A stretch of DNA of 64,000 nt from Caminicella sporogenes DSM 14501 (GTDB lineage: Bacteria; Bacillota; Clostridia; Peptostreptococcales; Caminicellaceae): contig NZ_FRAJ01000012.1 in assembly GCF_900142285.1 (NCBI RefSeq), forward strand, positions 1 through 64,000. Reading direction: 5' to 3'. Shown one piece after another: positions 50,053-58,223 of this stretch; within the stretch, counting starts at the first letter, position 1; each line of letters opens with the position of its first letter. The notes under the pieces were generated by a model. It did no database searches. It saw only the letters and a list, made by a program, of their open reading frames with translations, and had not been told where the DNA came from. The position numbers and the translations under genes are program-made.

Positions 50053-51341
50053 ATTGAAACAGTATAAATAGTCTTTGGATAAATTAGCTGTATTGTAGCA
50101 CTCCCAACTGCACAAGATAGTAATATTGGCAAAATTATAGAATAAGTATTAGTAAGTTCTAAAATCATTATCGTAGCAGTAATAGGTGCATCTGCAAATG
50201 CTGCAAACATAGCTCCCATACCAACTAATGAATATGAGCTAACATTATAAATATTATTGGGCACTAAACTACAAAGTAAATTGCCATATATACTTCCAAA
50301 TGCAGCCCCTATATATAAACCCGGTAAAAATACCCCGCCTACTCCTCCAGACCCTAAAGTTGCCGCTGTTGCTACTATTTTACCAATAAGTAAAAAAATT
50401 AAAAGTTTTACATTAAACTTATCTTCTATAATCTTTCCTATAGTTCCATATTCTATATCAAATATATAAGGCAAAAAATATCCTATTATTACAACAACAA
50501 ATGCTCCTATAGCAGGATGAAAACAATGTGAAATTTTTATTTTTTTAATAATCCATTTAGTTTTTTCTATCAATTTAATATAGACAATAGCTAGAAAACC
50601 CAATAAAATGCCTAAAACTACATAATATAACAACTCTCTATAACTTAGTATTCCAAAACTACCTCTAACAGATAAAAATACTTTATTTCCAATTAAAAAT
50701 CTAGTCATAACTACTGAAGTTATTGAAGATATAACTATCGGAGTAAAATATCTCAAACAATCTTTGTGCATTAATATTTCTAGCACAAATATAGTAGCAG
50801 ATATAGGAGTATTAAAAACTCCTGCAATACTTCCTGCTACACCACATCCTATCAATATTCTAATTTTTGTTTCATCAAAATTAAACTTATACCCAATAAT
50901 CGACCCTATAGCTCCTCCTAAATGGACTATTGGACCCTGCCTTCCTGCAGAAAGACCTGAACCCAAAGTTACTATGGTTTGAAAAGTTTTAAGAAATACT
51001 ATTCTCGGCTTCATTAAAAATTTATTTATATCGTCTAACTCCTGTATAACCCTTGACACTCCAAAACCTTTATCTTCTTTACTTATAAAATATTTACCAA
51101 TTATGCCAACTAATAAACCGCCAACTATAGGAATTATTAAAAATTTAATCTTTAAAGGAACTCTTTTCATTAAAATTTGACCATCATAAAGTCCATAATG
51201 AAAAATTTCAAGAAATTTATTAAATATGATAGAAGAAATTCCTGTTACAATACCAACAAATACAGCTAAAGTCATCAATACAACATTTTCATATCTCTTC
51301 TCATCTTTAATAATTTCCTTCATTCTTCCCTTATTTATCAT
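50040..51341 (-). CDS. ClC-family chloride channel/transporter with altered gate
   Basis: 433-residue ClC membrane protein with GSGGVGGVFLPGLYIGAAFG (third anion-site motif) near the C-terminal half and no CBS domains. The second motif, usually GREGP, reads GRQGP: the external gating glutamate (E148 in E. coli ClC) is glutamine, codon at 50937-50939. The first motif is also unusual (KGFGVSRVIQ instead of GSGIPE). This predicts loss of proton coupling, so channel-like behaviour is likely. Convergent with murC, sharing a terminator. Confidence 0.88.
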   Translation of the reverse strand: MINKGRMKEIIKDEKRYENVVLMTLAVFVGIVTGISSIIFNKFLEIFHYGLYDGQILMKRVPLKIKFLIIPIVGGLLVGIIGKYFISKEDKGFGVSRVIQELDDINKFLMKPRIVFLKTFQTIVTLGSGLSAGRQGPIVHLGGAIGSIIGYKFNFDETKIRILIGCGVAGSIAGVFNTPISATIFVLEILMHKDCLRYFTPIVISSITSVVMTRFLIGNKVFLSVRGSFGILSYRELLYYVVLGILLGFLAIVYIKLIEKTKWIIKKIKISHCFHPAIGAFVVVIIGYFLPYIFDIEYGTIGKIIEDKFNVKLLIFLLIGKIVATAATLGSGGVGGVFLPGLYIGAAFGSIYGNLLCSLVPNNIYNVSSYSLVGMGAMFAAFADAPITATIMILELTNTYSIILPILLSCAVGSATIQLIYPKTIYTVSIKKD

Positions 51342-51364
51342 TTTAATTCATCTTCCTATATTAA

Positions 51365-52552
51365 TTATGGAACCATCAATAAACTTTTTATCTTCTCACC
51401 TATATTTTTTGAAAAATACTTTACATTATCATATACAAAATAGTTGTCATAAACTAAAACTTCCTTAATATCTTCATTTATAATAAATTTTAAAATTAAT
51501 CTCAAGTCTTCATCTATAGTTTTATCATTATTTAACTTCTCACGATTTGATGAATTTAGGCACCTTGCTATTTCTATATTGTAATAACTATTGCTTTCTA
51601 AATCATAAACTCCTTCAATATCTTTTACTATAACCCTATCAGCTTTTAACAAATATTTTATTTCATCTTTTTTAGCATTGTTTTGGACAGGTAATTTTTT
51701 AGAAATATAATCCCATATTTCACCATCATACTTACAATAAAGAAATACTATAGGTGTATCTATCAGCATAATTTCATTATTTATAAGATGAAATTTGTAC
51801 TTATCTTCACCTCTTTTTATCGTTATATCATAATTTGGATAAAGAGTTGGAACTCCTACAAAATTTTGCTGTTCTTCTATAGATAGTATATTAAATTTAG
51901 AAATTAATTCTTTTGACTCTCTTTTATTTATAATACGGACTGCTTTTTCATCTTCAGCATATAAGTAAATATTTTCTGGAATTGGATACAGTAATTTATC
52001 CATCAAATTTTGCAGATAAACTTTTTCTAATATAGGTATAAAATTATCCATATCAGATTTCTGTATTTTATAAATTTTACTTCCTTCATTATTTGTATCA
52101 ACTAACATATATCCATTTTGCCCATATAACTTTAACTTTATATTTTTTTCAATTAAATCAATCTCATAATCATAACTTTCTAAATCCAATACTTCTTCAT
52201 TAAACTGATTTATATCTGATTTTTCTTTTTTAAATCCTTTAAAATTTGCAACTATAAATCCTCTATCTTCTCCCGTTACTTCTATCATATTTGTAGGATT
52301 ATTTATATTCTTAATATATATATGTTTTACATCATCAAAAATTTTATTTATATCTAAAGCGTTTTTTTTATCTTCTCTTTTTAAATCAATAGATTGGACA
52401 TCTTTCTTATGTTCTTCAAAGATTTGTTTTTTATCTGCTTCAATTTTTCTGCCTTCTTTTCCATTTACAAGTAAAAAAGTCATTATTCCACTTATTACAG
52501 CTAATCCTATTAAAAATAAAACTCCATATAAAAACTTTTTTCTTGCCTTCAT
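51365..52552 (-). CDS. Unrecognised membrane-anchored extracytoplasmic protein
   Basis: 395 residues. A short basic N-terminus (KARKK) and one transmembrane helix (about 8-30) are followed by a large hydrophilic, Lys/Asp/Glu-rich region without cysteine-rich or known catalytic motifs. I cannot assign a family; Tyr-rich repeats such as YDYEIDL suggest beta structure. AGGTGA 5 nt upstream supports the ATG at 52552. It lies between an LCP ligase gene and the ClC gene on the same strand, 24 bp from the latter, so it may belong to the cell envelope. Confidence 0.75.
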   Translation of the reverse strand: MKARKKFLYGVLFLIGLAVISGIMTFLLVNGKEGRKIEADKKQIFEEHKKDVQSIDLKREDKKNALDINKIFDDVKHIYIKNINNPTNMIEVTGEDRGFIVANFKGFKKEKSDINQFNEEVLDLESYDYEIDLIEKNIKLKLYGQNGYMLVDTNNEGSKIYKIQKSDMDNFIPILEKVYLQNLMDKLLYPIPENIYLYAEDEKAVRIINKRESKELISKFNILSIEEQQNFVGVPTLYPNYDITIKRGEDKYKFHLINNEIMLIDTPIVFLYCKYDGEIWDYISKKLPVQNNAKKDEIKYLLKADRVIVKDIEGVYDLESNSYYNIEIARCLNSSNREKLNNDKTIDEDLRLILKFIINEDIKEVLVYDNYFVYDNVKYFSKNIGEKIKSLLMVP

Positions 52553-52715
52553 TCTTATCACCTATACCAGATATTTTTATTCACAATACAATATTCTACT
52601 TTATTATTAAAATACCTTCTAAAATTATTCCTTTATATAAATTTTTTTATATGAATTTTTATTTTTCCACCTTAATTTTTCGCTAATTTAAACTCTATAA
52701 TGTTATCCAAAAAAA

Positions 52716-52747
52716 AATAAGAGCAGTTATCTAAAACCGCTCTTATT
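52716..52747 (-). terminator. LCP gene terminator
   Basis: 9-bp stem AATAAGAGC/GCTCTTATT with a partly paired 14-nt interior and a T8 tail on the minus strand; overlaps the stop codon. Confidence 0.88.
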
Positions 52748-53702
52748 CTTCTAATCCCCTTTTATAAATTTCTATCATTAATTTTTCTGTTTCTGCTGGG
52801 TCATGTATAAAGTAGGACAGCCCCATATTTTTATGTCTGCCAGGCAATCTATAAGTTTTTATGTTCTCTTTTTTAATTCCTATGGCACTCTTCGCATAAT
52901 AAATTACATCACTTAAGTCCATACTAGTTTTTACAAACTTAAAAACTGTATTTGCAACCAATGGCAATCTAAAGCTCAAAGCTTTATCCATAGCAGCCAT
53001 CAAAAATTGTTGTTGAGCTTTTATTCTTCCAAGGTCTCCATCTGGATAACCTCTGCCGTTATTGCCTTTTCTAAACCTTAAAAATTGAATAGCTTTTTTC
53101 CCATTTAAAGTTTGAACTCCTTTTTTCAAATGAATATGAAGAGGTGGTTTTGCATAAGGGTCATCGTAATCCATATTAAATGGTACATTTACTTTTACTC
53201 CACCAAGAGAGTCAACAATATCTTCTACTCCATCATATGATACTTTTACATACTCATGAATCGGAACCCCTCCAAGTACATGAGATGCTACTTTCATTAT
53301 TCCTTTAATGCCGCTTCTACCATAAACTGCATTTATCTTTTTCTGATCGAGTTTATCATATCCAGCTGAATAAAAATAAGTATCTCTCGGTATTGAAACC
53401 AAATCTAAATTTTTACTCTTTGGATCAAAACTTGCAAGTATAATAGTATCAGTTCTAGGTCCTTCCATACCCAATAACAATATATTTACCCTTTGACTTT
53501 TCTGTATCAATTTTTCAAGCTCCGTCATTTCAGCTTCAGGTTTAGAATCTGGCTTTGAATTTTGCTCATCGTTAGAAGATTGATATTCATTTAATCTATC
53601 TTGCTTATCATCTGCAAATTTCATTATAGCAAAGGCAGCAGAACCTATTAAAAGAGTAAAACAAACAAACGCAATTATAAAAGATTTTAAAAAAGTTTTC
53701 AT
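52743..53702 (-). CDS. LytR-CpsA-Psr family glycopolymer ligase
   Basis: Attaches anionic or capsular polymers to peptidoglycan. 319 residues: N-terminal membrane anchor (about 7-27), Ser/Asp/Glu/Lys-rich linker, and an LCP domain from about residue 75 with NILLLGMEGPRTDTIIL and VSIPRDTYF (conserved Arg-Asp), and FLRFRKGNNGRGYPDGDLGR. AAGGAG upstream of the ATG at 53702. Substrate unknown. Confidence 0.92.
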   Translation of the reverse strand: MKTFLKSFIIAFVCFTLLIGSAAFAIMKFADDKQDRLNEYQSSNDEQNSKPDSKPEAEMTELEKLIQKSQRVNILLLGMEGPRTDTIILASFDPKSKNLDLVSIPRDTYFYSAGYDKLDQKKINAVYGRSGIKGIMKVASHVLGGVPIHEYVKVSYDGVEDIVDSLGGVKVNVPFNMDYDDPYAKPPLHIHLKKGVQTLNGKKAIQFLRFRKGNNGRGYPDGDLGRIKAQQQFLMAAMDKALSFRLPLVANTVFKFVKTSMDLSDVIYYAKSAIGIKKENIKTYRLPGRHKNMGLSYFIHDPAETEKLMIEIYKRGLEE

Positions 53703-53811
53703 TTTAATCTCCTTCCTCAACAATCATCGACATTAAGGAATTTAGTACCATTTTATATTGTATCATATAATTTATTTATTTTAATAATTAAATTTCTATT
53801 ACAAAAAAATA

Positions 53812-53833
53812 AAAGGTAGCTTTTTGCTACCTT
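53812..53833 (-). terminator. hbd terminator
   Basis: Perfect 8-bp stem AAGGTAGC/GCTACCTT, 5-nt loop, tail TTATTTTTTTG on the minus strand. Confidence 0.9.
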
Positions 53834-53892
53834 ATAAAATAAAATTACTAAATAAATATTCATTTTTATTTATAAATCATATTTATTAAATT

Positions 53893-54741
53893 TTATTTTG
53901 AATAATCATAAAATCCCTTTCCTGTTTTTCTTCCCAATAATCCTCCTCTAACCATTTTTCTAAGTAGTGGATGAGGTCTATATTTTGGGTCTCCAAATTC
54001 TTTATACAAAACTTCCATTATTGCAAGATTTACATCATTTCCTATAAGATCAGCCAAAGCTAAAGGTCCTATTGGATGATTAGCACCAAGCTTCATTGCA
54101 TTATCAATATCTTCTGGTGTAGCTATTCCATCAGCAAGAATACCTATAGCTTCATTTATCATAGGTATAAGTATTCTATTAACTACAAAGCCCGGAGCTT
54201 CTTCTACTTCTACAGGTGTCTTTCCTAAATTCTTAGATAATTCAATTACTTCTTTTTTTGTTTCTTCAGAAGTCGCAATACCTTTTATTACCTCAATAAG
54301 TTTCATTACAGGCACTGGATTAAAAAAGTGCATTCCTATTACTTTATGAGGTCTATTAGTCACTGAAGCTATTTCAGTTATAGATAATGATGAAGTATTA
54401 GTAGCCAATATAGTATCTTCTTTACATATTTCATCTAATTCAGCAAATATTTTTTTCTTTATTTCCATATTTTCTGTAGCCGCTTCAACAACTAAATCAC
54501 AATCAGAAAGTTCTTTTGTATCAACAGTACCTTTTACATTTGAAAGCATTTCTTCTTTTTGCTGTTGAGTTATTTTTTCTTTTTTAACTAATCTATCCAA
54601 TCCTTTAGTAATAGTAGCTATACCTTTTTGTACAAATTCCTCCTTAATATCTTTTAAAACAACTTCAAATCCATTTTGTGCCAAAACTTGAGCTATACCT
54701 GCTCCCATTGTTCCAGCACCAATAACTCCTATTTTTTTCAT
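53893..54741 (-). CDS. hbd: 3-hydroxybutyryl-CoA dehydrogenase
   Basis: Reduces acetoacetyl-CoA to 3-hydroxybutyryl-CoA in butyrate-type fermentation or acts in beta-oxidation. 282 residues: Rossmann domain with [11 protein letters not shown], catalytic histidine in [14 protein letters not shown], and the C-terminal dimerisation domain ([18 protein letters not shown]). GGGGG upstream of the ATG at 54741. Follows crt on the same strand; thl, bcd and etf are not in the window. Confidence 0.96.
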   Translation of the reverse strand: MKKIGVIGAGTMGAGIAQVLAQNGFEVVLKDIKEEFVQKGIATITKGLDRLVKKEKITQQQKEEMLSNVKGTVDTKELSDCDLVVEAATENMEIKKKIFAELDEICKEDTILATNTSSLSITEIASVTNRPHKVIGMHFFNPVPVMKLIEVIKGIATSEETKKEVIELSKNLGKTPVEVEEAPGFVVNRILIPMINEAIGILADGIATPEDIDNAMKLGANHPIGPLALADLIGNDVNLAIMEVLYKEFGDPKYRPHPLLRKMVRGGLLGRKTGKGFYDYSK

Positions 54742-54841
54742 AAAGCATACCCCCAAAAAGTTATAATTTTATGTAAACTTATAATTGTAAAAAAATTGGC
54801 ACTATTTACTTGTAGCTAGTTAAATGTTTAATTTAAAATTA

Positions 54842-55621
54842 TTATCTAGCTTTAAACTCTGCCTTTCTTTTTTCAAGGAAAGCTTTCATACCTTCCTTTT
54901 GGTCCTCAGTAGCAAAACAAAGTCCAAAATAGCTTGCCTCTATATCGTTTCCACTATCTAAATCTACATCTAATCCCTTATTTATCGCCATCTTAGAATA
55001 TCTAATAGCTAACTGAGCTCTTTCACAAATCTTTTTAGCTAAATTCATACTTTCTTCCATAAGTTTCTCATGTGGAACAACTTTATTTACAAGACCTATT
55101 CTCTTAGCTTCCTCAGCATCTATCATATCCCCTGTAAATATCAACTCTTTAGCTTTTGCAATACCCACTAGTCTAGATAATCTCTGAGTTCCTGCAAATC
55201 CTGGTATTATTCCCAAAGTTACTTCTGGCTGTCCAAATTTAGCTTTTTCGCTTGCTACCCTAATATCACAAGCAATAGCAAACTCACAACCGCCACCTAA
55301 AGCATATCCATTTACTGCAGCAATTACTGGTTTTTCCATTAACTCTAATTTTCTAAAAACTCTTTGACCAAGAATAGAAAATCTTCTTCCTTCATCTGCA
55401 TTAAAATTAGCCATCTCTGATATATCTGCTCCAGCAACAAACGCTTTACCTTCTCCTGTAAAAATAGCTACATAAATTTGCTCATCATTTTTAATACAAT
55501 CAATAAGTTTATCTAATTCCTCTAAAACTTCGGTATTTAATGCATTGAGTGCCTTAGGTCTGTTAAATTTAATTACAGCAACATTTTCTTTTTTTTCAAA
55601 TAATAAATATTTTAGCTCCAT
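54842..55621 (-). CDS. crt: Enoyl-CoA hydratase (crotonase)
   Basis: Interconverts 3-hydroxybutyryl-CoA and crotonyl-CoA. 259 residues of the crotonase fold with the oxyanion hole AFVAGADI and GYALGGGCEFA, and the two catalytic glutamates in the GGGCE and QPEVTLG regions. GGGGG is 7 nt before the ATG at 55621; the TTG at 55627 is too near. Forms a crt-hbd pair. Confidence 0.95.
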   Translation of the reverse strand: MELKYLLFEKKENVAVIKFNRPKALNALNTEVLEELDKLIDCIKNDEQIYVAIFTGEGKAFVAGADISEMANFNADEGRRFSILGQRVFRKLELMEKPVIAAVNGYALGGGCEFAIACDIRVASEKAKFGQPEVTLGIIPGFAGTQRLSRLVGIAKAKELIFTGDMIDAEEAKRIGLVNKVVPHEKLMEESMNLAKKICERAQLAIRYSKMAINKGLDVDLDSGNDIEASYFGLCFATEDQKEGMKAFLEKRKAEFKAR

Positions 55622-55718
55622 ACTCAAACCCCCACAAAATTTAAAATATTTTAAATCATAATTATTTTATTCTATTTTTTATCGTCAATTCCTTCTTTTT
55701 TAACAAATTTTTAACAAT

Positions 55719-56048
55719 TTAATCTAAATGTGTAATAGCTTCTAAAATAAATCCTATTATAACTATCACAATACCCATCAGTGCCGGTGCTATACCCTCA
55801 CCACCAAATAGAGGATTATTTTTTTTCTCATCTTCATTCATAAAAAAATATTTTTTTCTAATATTAGGTGTTCCTATTAACAATGCTATTGACAACATCA
55901 TAGTTAAAATTCCACCTGTAAAAACAAATATATATGCTCCTTTAATAAGCGAGTACCCTTTTATTAGAGAAAATCCCATTCCCAAAATAGATAACAAAAT
56001 TGAATATACTATACCTTTTATTACATGCTTTAATATTTCTTTTAGCAC
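55719..56048 (-). CDS. Small hypothetical membrane protein
   Basis: 109 residues with three hydrophobic segments (about 8-25, 30-56 and 86-105) and no motif I recognise. GAGGTG 4 nt upstream of the GTG at 56048 supports this start rather than the TTG at 56075. It precedes crt on the same strand, and has a promoter and two hairpins in its leader (56097-56202). Confidence 0.7.
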   Translation of the reverse strand: MLKEILKHVIKGIVYSILLSILGMGFSLIKGYSLIKGAYIFVFTGGILTMMLSIALLIGTPNIRKKYFFMNEDEKKNNPLFGGEGIAPALMGIVIVIIGFILEAITHLD

Positions 56049-56096
56049 CTTTATCACCTCATACTTAATAATCAAATGTTTCCTTCATTTAAAAAG

Positions 56097-56128
56097 AAAT
56101 AAAGCCGCCACTAATGACGACTTTATTT
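56097..56128 (-). terminator. Terminator-like hairpin in the leader of the small membrane protein
   Basis: 13-bp stem on the minus strand (AAATAAAGTCGTC with GGCGGCTTTATTT, G-U pairs included), 6-nt loop, then CTTTTT. No minus-strand gene lies upstream for several kb, so it would act on the leader itself. Confidence 0.65.
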
Positions 56129-56137
56129 CTTTAATAT

Positions 56138-56161
56138 ATATTCATATGGGGGTATGAATAT
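56138..56161 (-). promoter_or_regulatory. Hairpin with CCCCC loop in the same leader
   Basis: Perfect 9-bp stem ATATTCATA/TATGAATAT exposing the loop CCCCCA, close to the predicted 5' end. The loop is complementary to GGGGG-type ribosome binding sites. Confidence 0.55.
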
Positions 56162-56173
56162 CTTGTATAAATT

Positions 56174-56202
56174 ATTATAAAACTTTATCAGCTATAAATC
56201 AA
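56174..56202 (-). promoter_or_regulatory. Promoter of the small membrane protein leader
   Basis: Minus strand TTGATT (56197-56202), 17 bp, TATAAT (56174-56179). Confidence 0.65.
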
Positions 56203-56279
56203 ATATCTTTATAATATCTTATGATACTTTTTCTATTAAATCCATTTTATTATCAATTTATGGTATTTAACAAATTGTA

Positions 56280-56308
56280 TTGACACAATACATATTCTGT
56301 ATTATTAT
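56280..56308 (+). promoter_or_regulatory. nhaC promoter P1 with operator in the spacer
   Basis: TTGACA (56280-56285), 17 bp, TATTAT (56303-56308). The spacer holds AATACA-N5-TGTATT (56287-56303), a palindrome placed like a repressor operator. Confidence 0.65.
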
Positions 56309-56314
56309 GAATAT

Positions 56315-56555
56315 AAATGTATAAATAATATTCCTGTTATCCAATCTCCTCTGCTATTATTTATATAGTAATTTTCTGTATTTTTTCCAATTATGCAAAA
56401 TTATACAAGCTTAAAATCAAATGATAATTTGTATTTTTATACCAATTTTTAACATCTTAATCCACCATATTACATGTAAGTTTTTACCTGAAAATGAAGA
56501 AATATACTTTTATATGATGAAAAATTATAAATATTTCATAAAATCTCTTTATTAT
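56315..56555 (+). other. Long AT-rich 5' leader of nhaC, nothing recognised
   Basis: If transcription begins at P1, the nhaC leader is about 340 nt. I see no convincing hairpin, open reading frame or known riboswitch motif in this stretch. Confidence 0.4.
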
Positions 56556-56558
56556 TTA

Positions 56559-56588
56559 TTGAATTATCTGAATATTTCATGTTATAAT
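56559..56588 (+). promoter_or_regulatory. nhaC promoter P2
   Basis: TTGAAT (56559-56564), 18 bp, TATAAT (56583-56588), about 65 bp before the nhaC start. Confidence 0.5.
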
Positions 56589-56653
56589 AAATTAACCTGT
56601 ATACTTTTATACTTTAATTTTTATTATTATGAATTTTTATGGGGGGTATGTTT

Positions 56654-58063
56654 ATGAACACGCCAAATGCAAACAAAATTTCTTTTGGCAAAGCAATGAT
56701 TCCTATTCTCTTCTTAATCATTGCGCTCATTTTTACACTACAAGTATTTAATGGTGATCCACACATTCCAATTATTGCTTCAGCTGTTGTAGCTGCAGTA
56801 GTAGCTATTGCGTCTGGACAGTCTTGGAAAGACCTTGAGCAAGGTATGATTGAAACTATCAGTATGTCTTTACAAGCCATTCTTATCCTTGCAATTATAG
56901 GTATGATAATCGGTACTTGGATACTTGCCGGAATCGTGCCTACAATGATTTATTACGGATTGAAAATTATTTCTCCAAGCATTTTCCTAGTAGCAACATG
57001 TTTAATATGTAGTATAGTATCACTAGCTACAGGAAGTTCTTGGACTACTGCAGGTACTGTTGGTATAGCTCTTATAGGTGTAGGTCAGGGCTTAGGAATT
57101 CCTCTACCAATAGTTGCAGGTGCTATAATTTCTGGTGCTTACTTCGGCGACAAGATGTCACCTCTTTCCGATACTACAAATCTTGCTCCAGCAATGGCAG
57201 GTGCAACTCTATTTGACCATATTAGACACATGGTATATACTACAGCACCAAGTTTAACTATAGCTCTTATTTTATATGGAATTTTAGGTTTCAAGTATGC
57301 AGGTAATTCTCTTGATACATCTTCAATTAATATCATTTTAGATGCACTTTCTAAGCAATTCACAATTTCTCCATTCTTATTATTACCACCTATACTAGTT
57401 ATAGCTATGGTTATTATGAAAGTCCCAGCTATTCCGGGTCTTATAGGTGGTACTGTTCTTGGTGGATTATTTGCTTGGATTTTCCAAGGTGCTGGAATGA
57501 CAGCTATAATCAAAGCTGCTCACTATGGATTTACTTCTGAAACAGGTATTAAAGCTGTTGATGAATTACTTACTCGTGGCGGCTTAGACAGTATGATGTG
57601 GACAATTTCTCTTATTCTCTGTGCAATGTGCTTTGGTGGAGTTATGGAAAAATCAGGTATGCTTCATGCATTAGCTGCTAAGATATTAACTCTTGCTAAC
57701 AATACAGGTTCTCTTGTATTAGCAACTATATTAACTTGTATAGCTACAAATTTTGTAGCTGGCGACCAATATTTATCAATAGTTATACCTGGTAGAATGT
57801 ATAAAAACATGTATGATGAACTAGGATTGCATCCAAAGAACCTTTCAAGAGCTCTGGAAGACTCTGGTACTTTAACATCGCCTTTTGTACCATGGAATAC
57901 CTGTGGTTCATTTATGCACACTACTTTAGGAGTTCATCCATTTGCATATGCTCCTTATGCTTTTCTCAACCTTCTTAATCCAGTAATATCTATATTCTAT
58001 GGATTTACAGGAATTACAATGGAAAAAGTTTCAAAAAACAAAGCAGATGGAGAAATAGCTTAA
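56654..58063 (+). CDS. nhaC: NhaC-family Na+/H+ antiporter
   Basis: Membrane antiporter exchanging Na+ for protons. 469 residues, about 12 membrane segments. The family signature GDKMSPLSDTTNLAPA is intact, with the acidic residue Asp at 57170-57172, as is GDQYLSIVIPG in the second half. GGGGGG 7 nt before the ATG at 56654 sets the start. It would complement the sodium-pumping decarboxylase in sodium cycling. Followed by a terminator and then by a divergent paralogue. Confidence 0.92.
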   Translation: MNTPNANKISFGKAMIPILFLIIALIFTLQVFNGDPHIPIIASAVVAAVVAIASGQSWKDLEQGMIETISMSLQAILILAIIGMIIGTWILAGIVPTMIYYGLKIISPSIFLVATCLICSIVSLATGSSWTTAGTVGIALIGVGQGLGIPLPIVAGAIISGAYFGDKMSPLSDTTNLAPAMAGATLFDHIRHMVYTTAPSLTIALILYGILGFKYAGNSLDTSSINIILDALSKQFTISPFLLLPPILVIAMVIMKVPAIPGLIGGTVLGGLFAWIFQGAGMTAIIKAAHYGFTSETGIKAVDELLTRGGLDSMMWTISLILCAMCFGGVMEKSGMLHALAAKILTLANNTGSLVLATILTCIATNFVAGDQYLSIVIPGRMYKNMYDELGLHPKNLSRALEDSGTLTSPFVPWNTCGSFMHTTLGVHPFAYAPYAFLNLLNPVISIFYGFTGITMEKVSKNKADGEIA

Positions 58064-58076
58064 ACAGCAAATTTAA

Positions 58077-58097
58077 ACCCGGGAAAAAATCCCGGGT
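58077..58097 (+). terminator. nhaC terminator
   Basis: 7-bp stem CCCGGGA/TCCCGGG, 5-nt loop, then TATTTTTATTTTTT. Confidence 0.92.
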
Positions 58098-58125
58098 ATT
58101 TTTATTTTTTATAATTTACTAAATA

Positions 58126-58154
58126 TTGGATTAGAGATTTAAATATATTATAAT
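58126..58154 (+). promoter_or_regulatory. Promoter of the second NhaC-like gene
   Basis: TTGGAT (58126-58131), 17 bp, TATAAT (58149-58154). Confidence 0.65.
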
Positions 58155-58223
58155 TAATTTAGAATATTATTTCAAAATTATGAATAAATACATCTTCAAT
58201 CTTTTCAAAAGGAGGTGTTTCAT

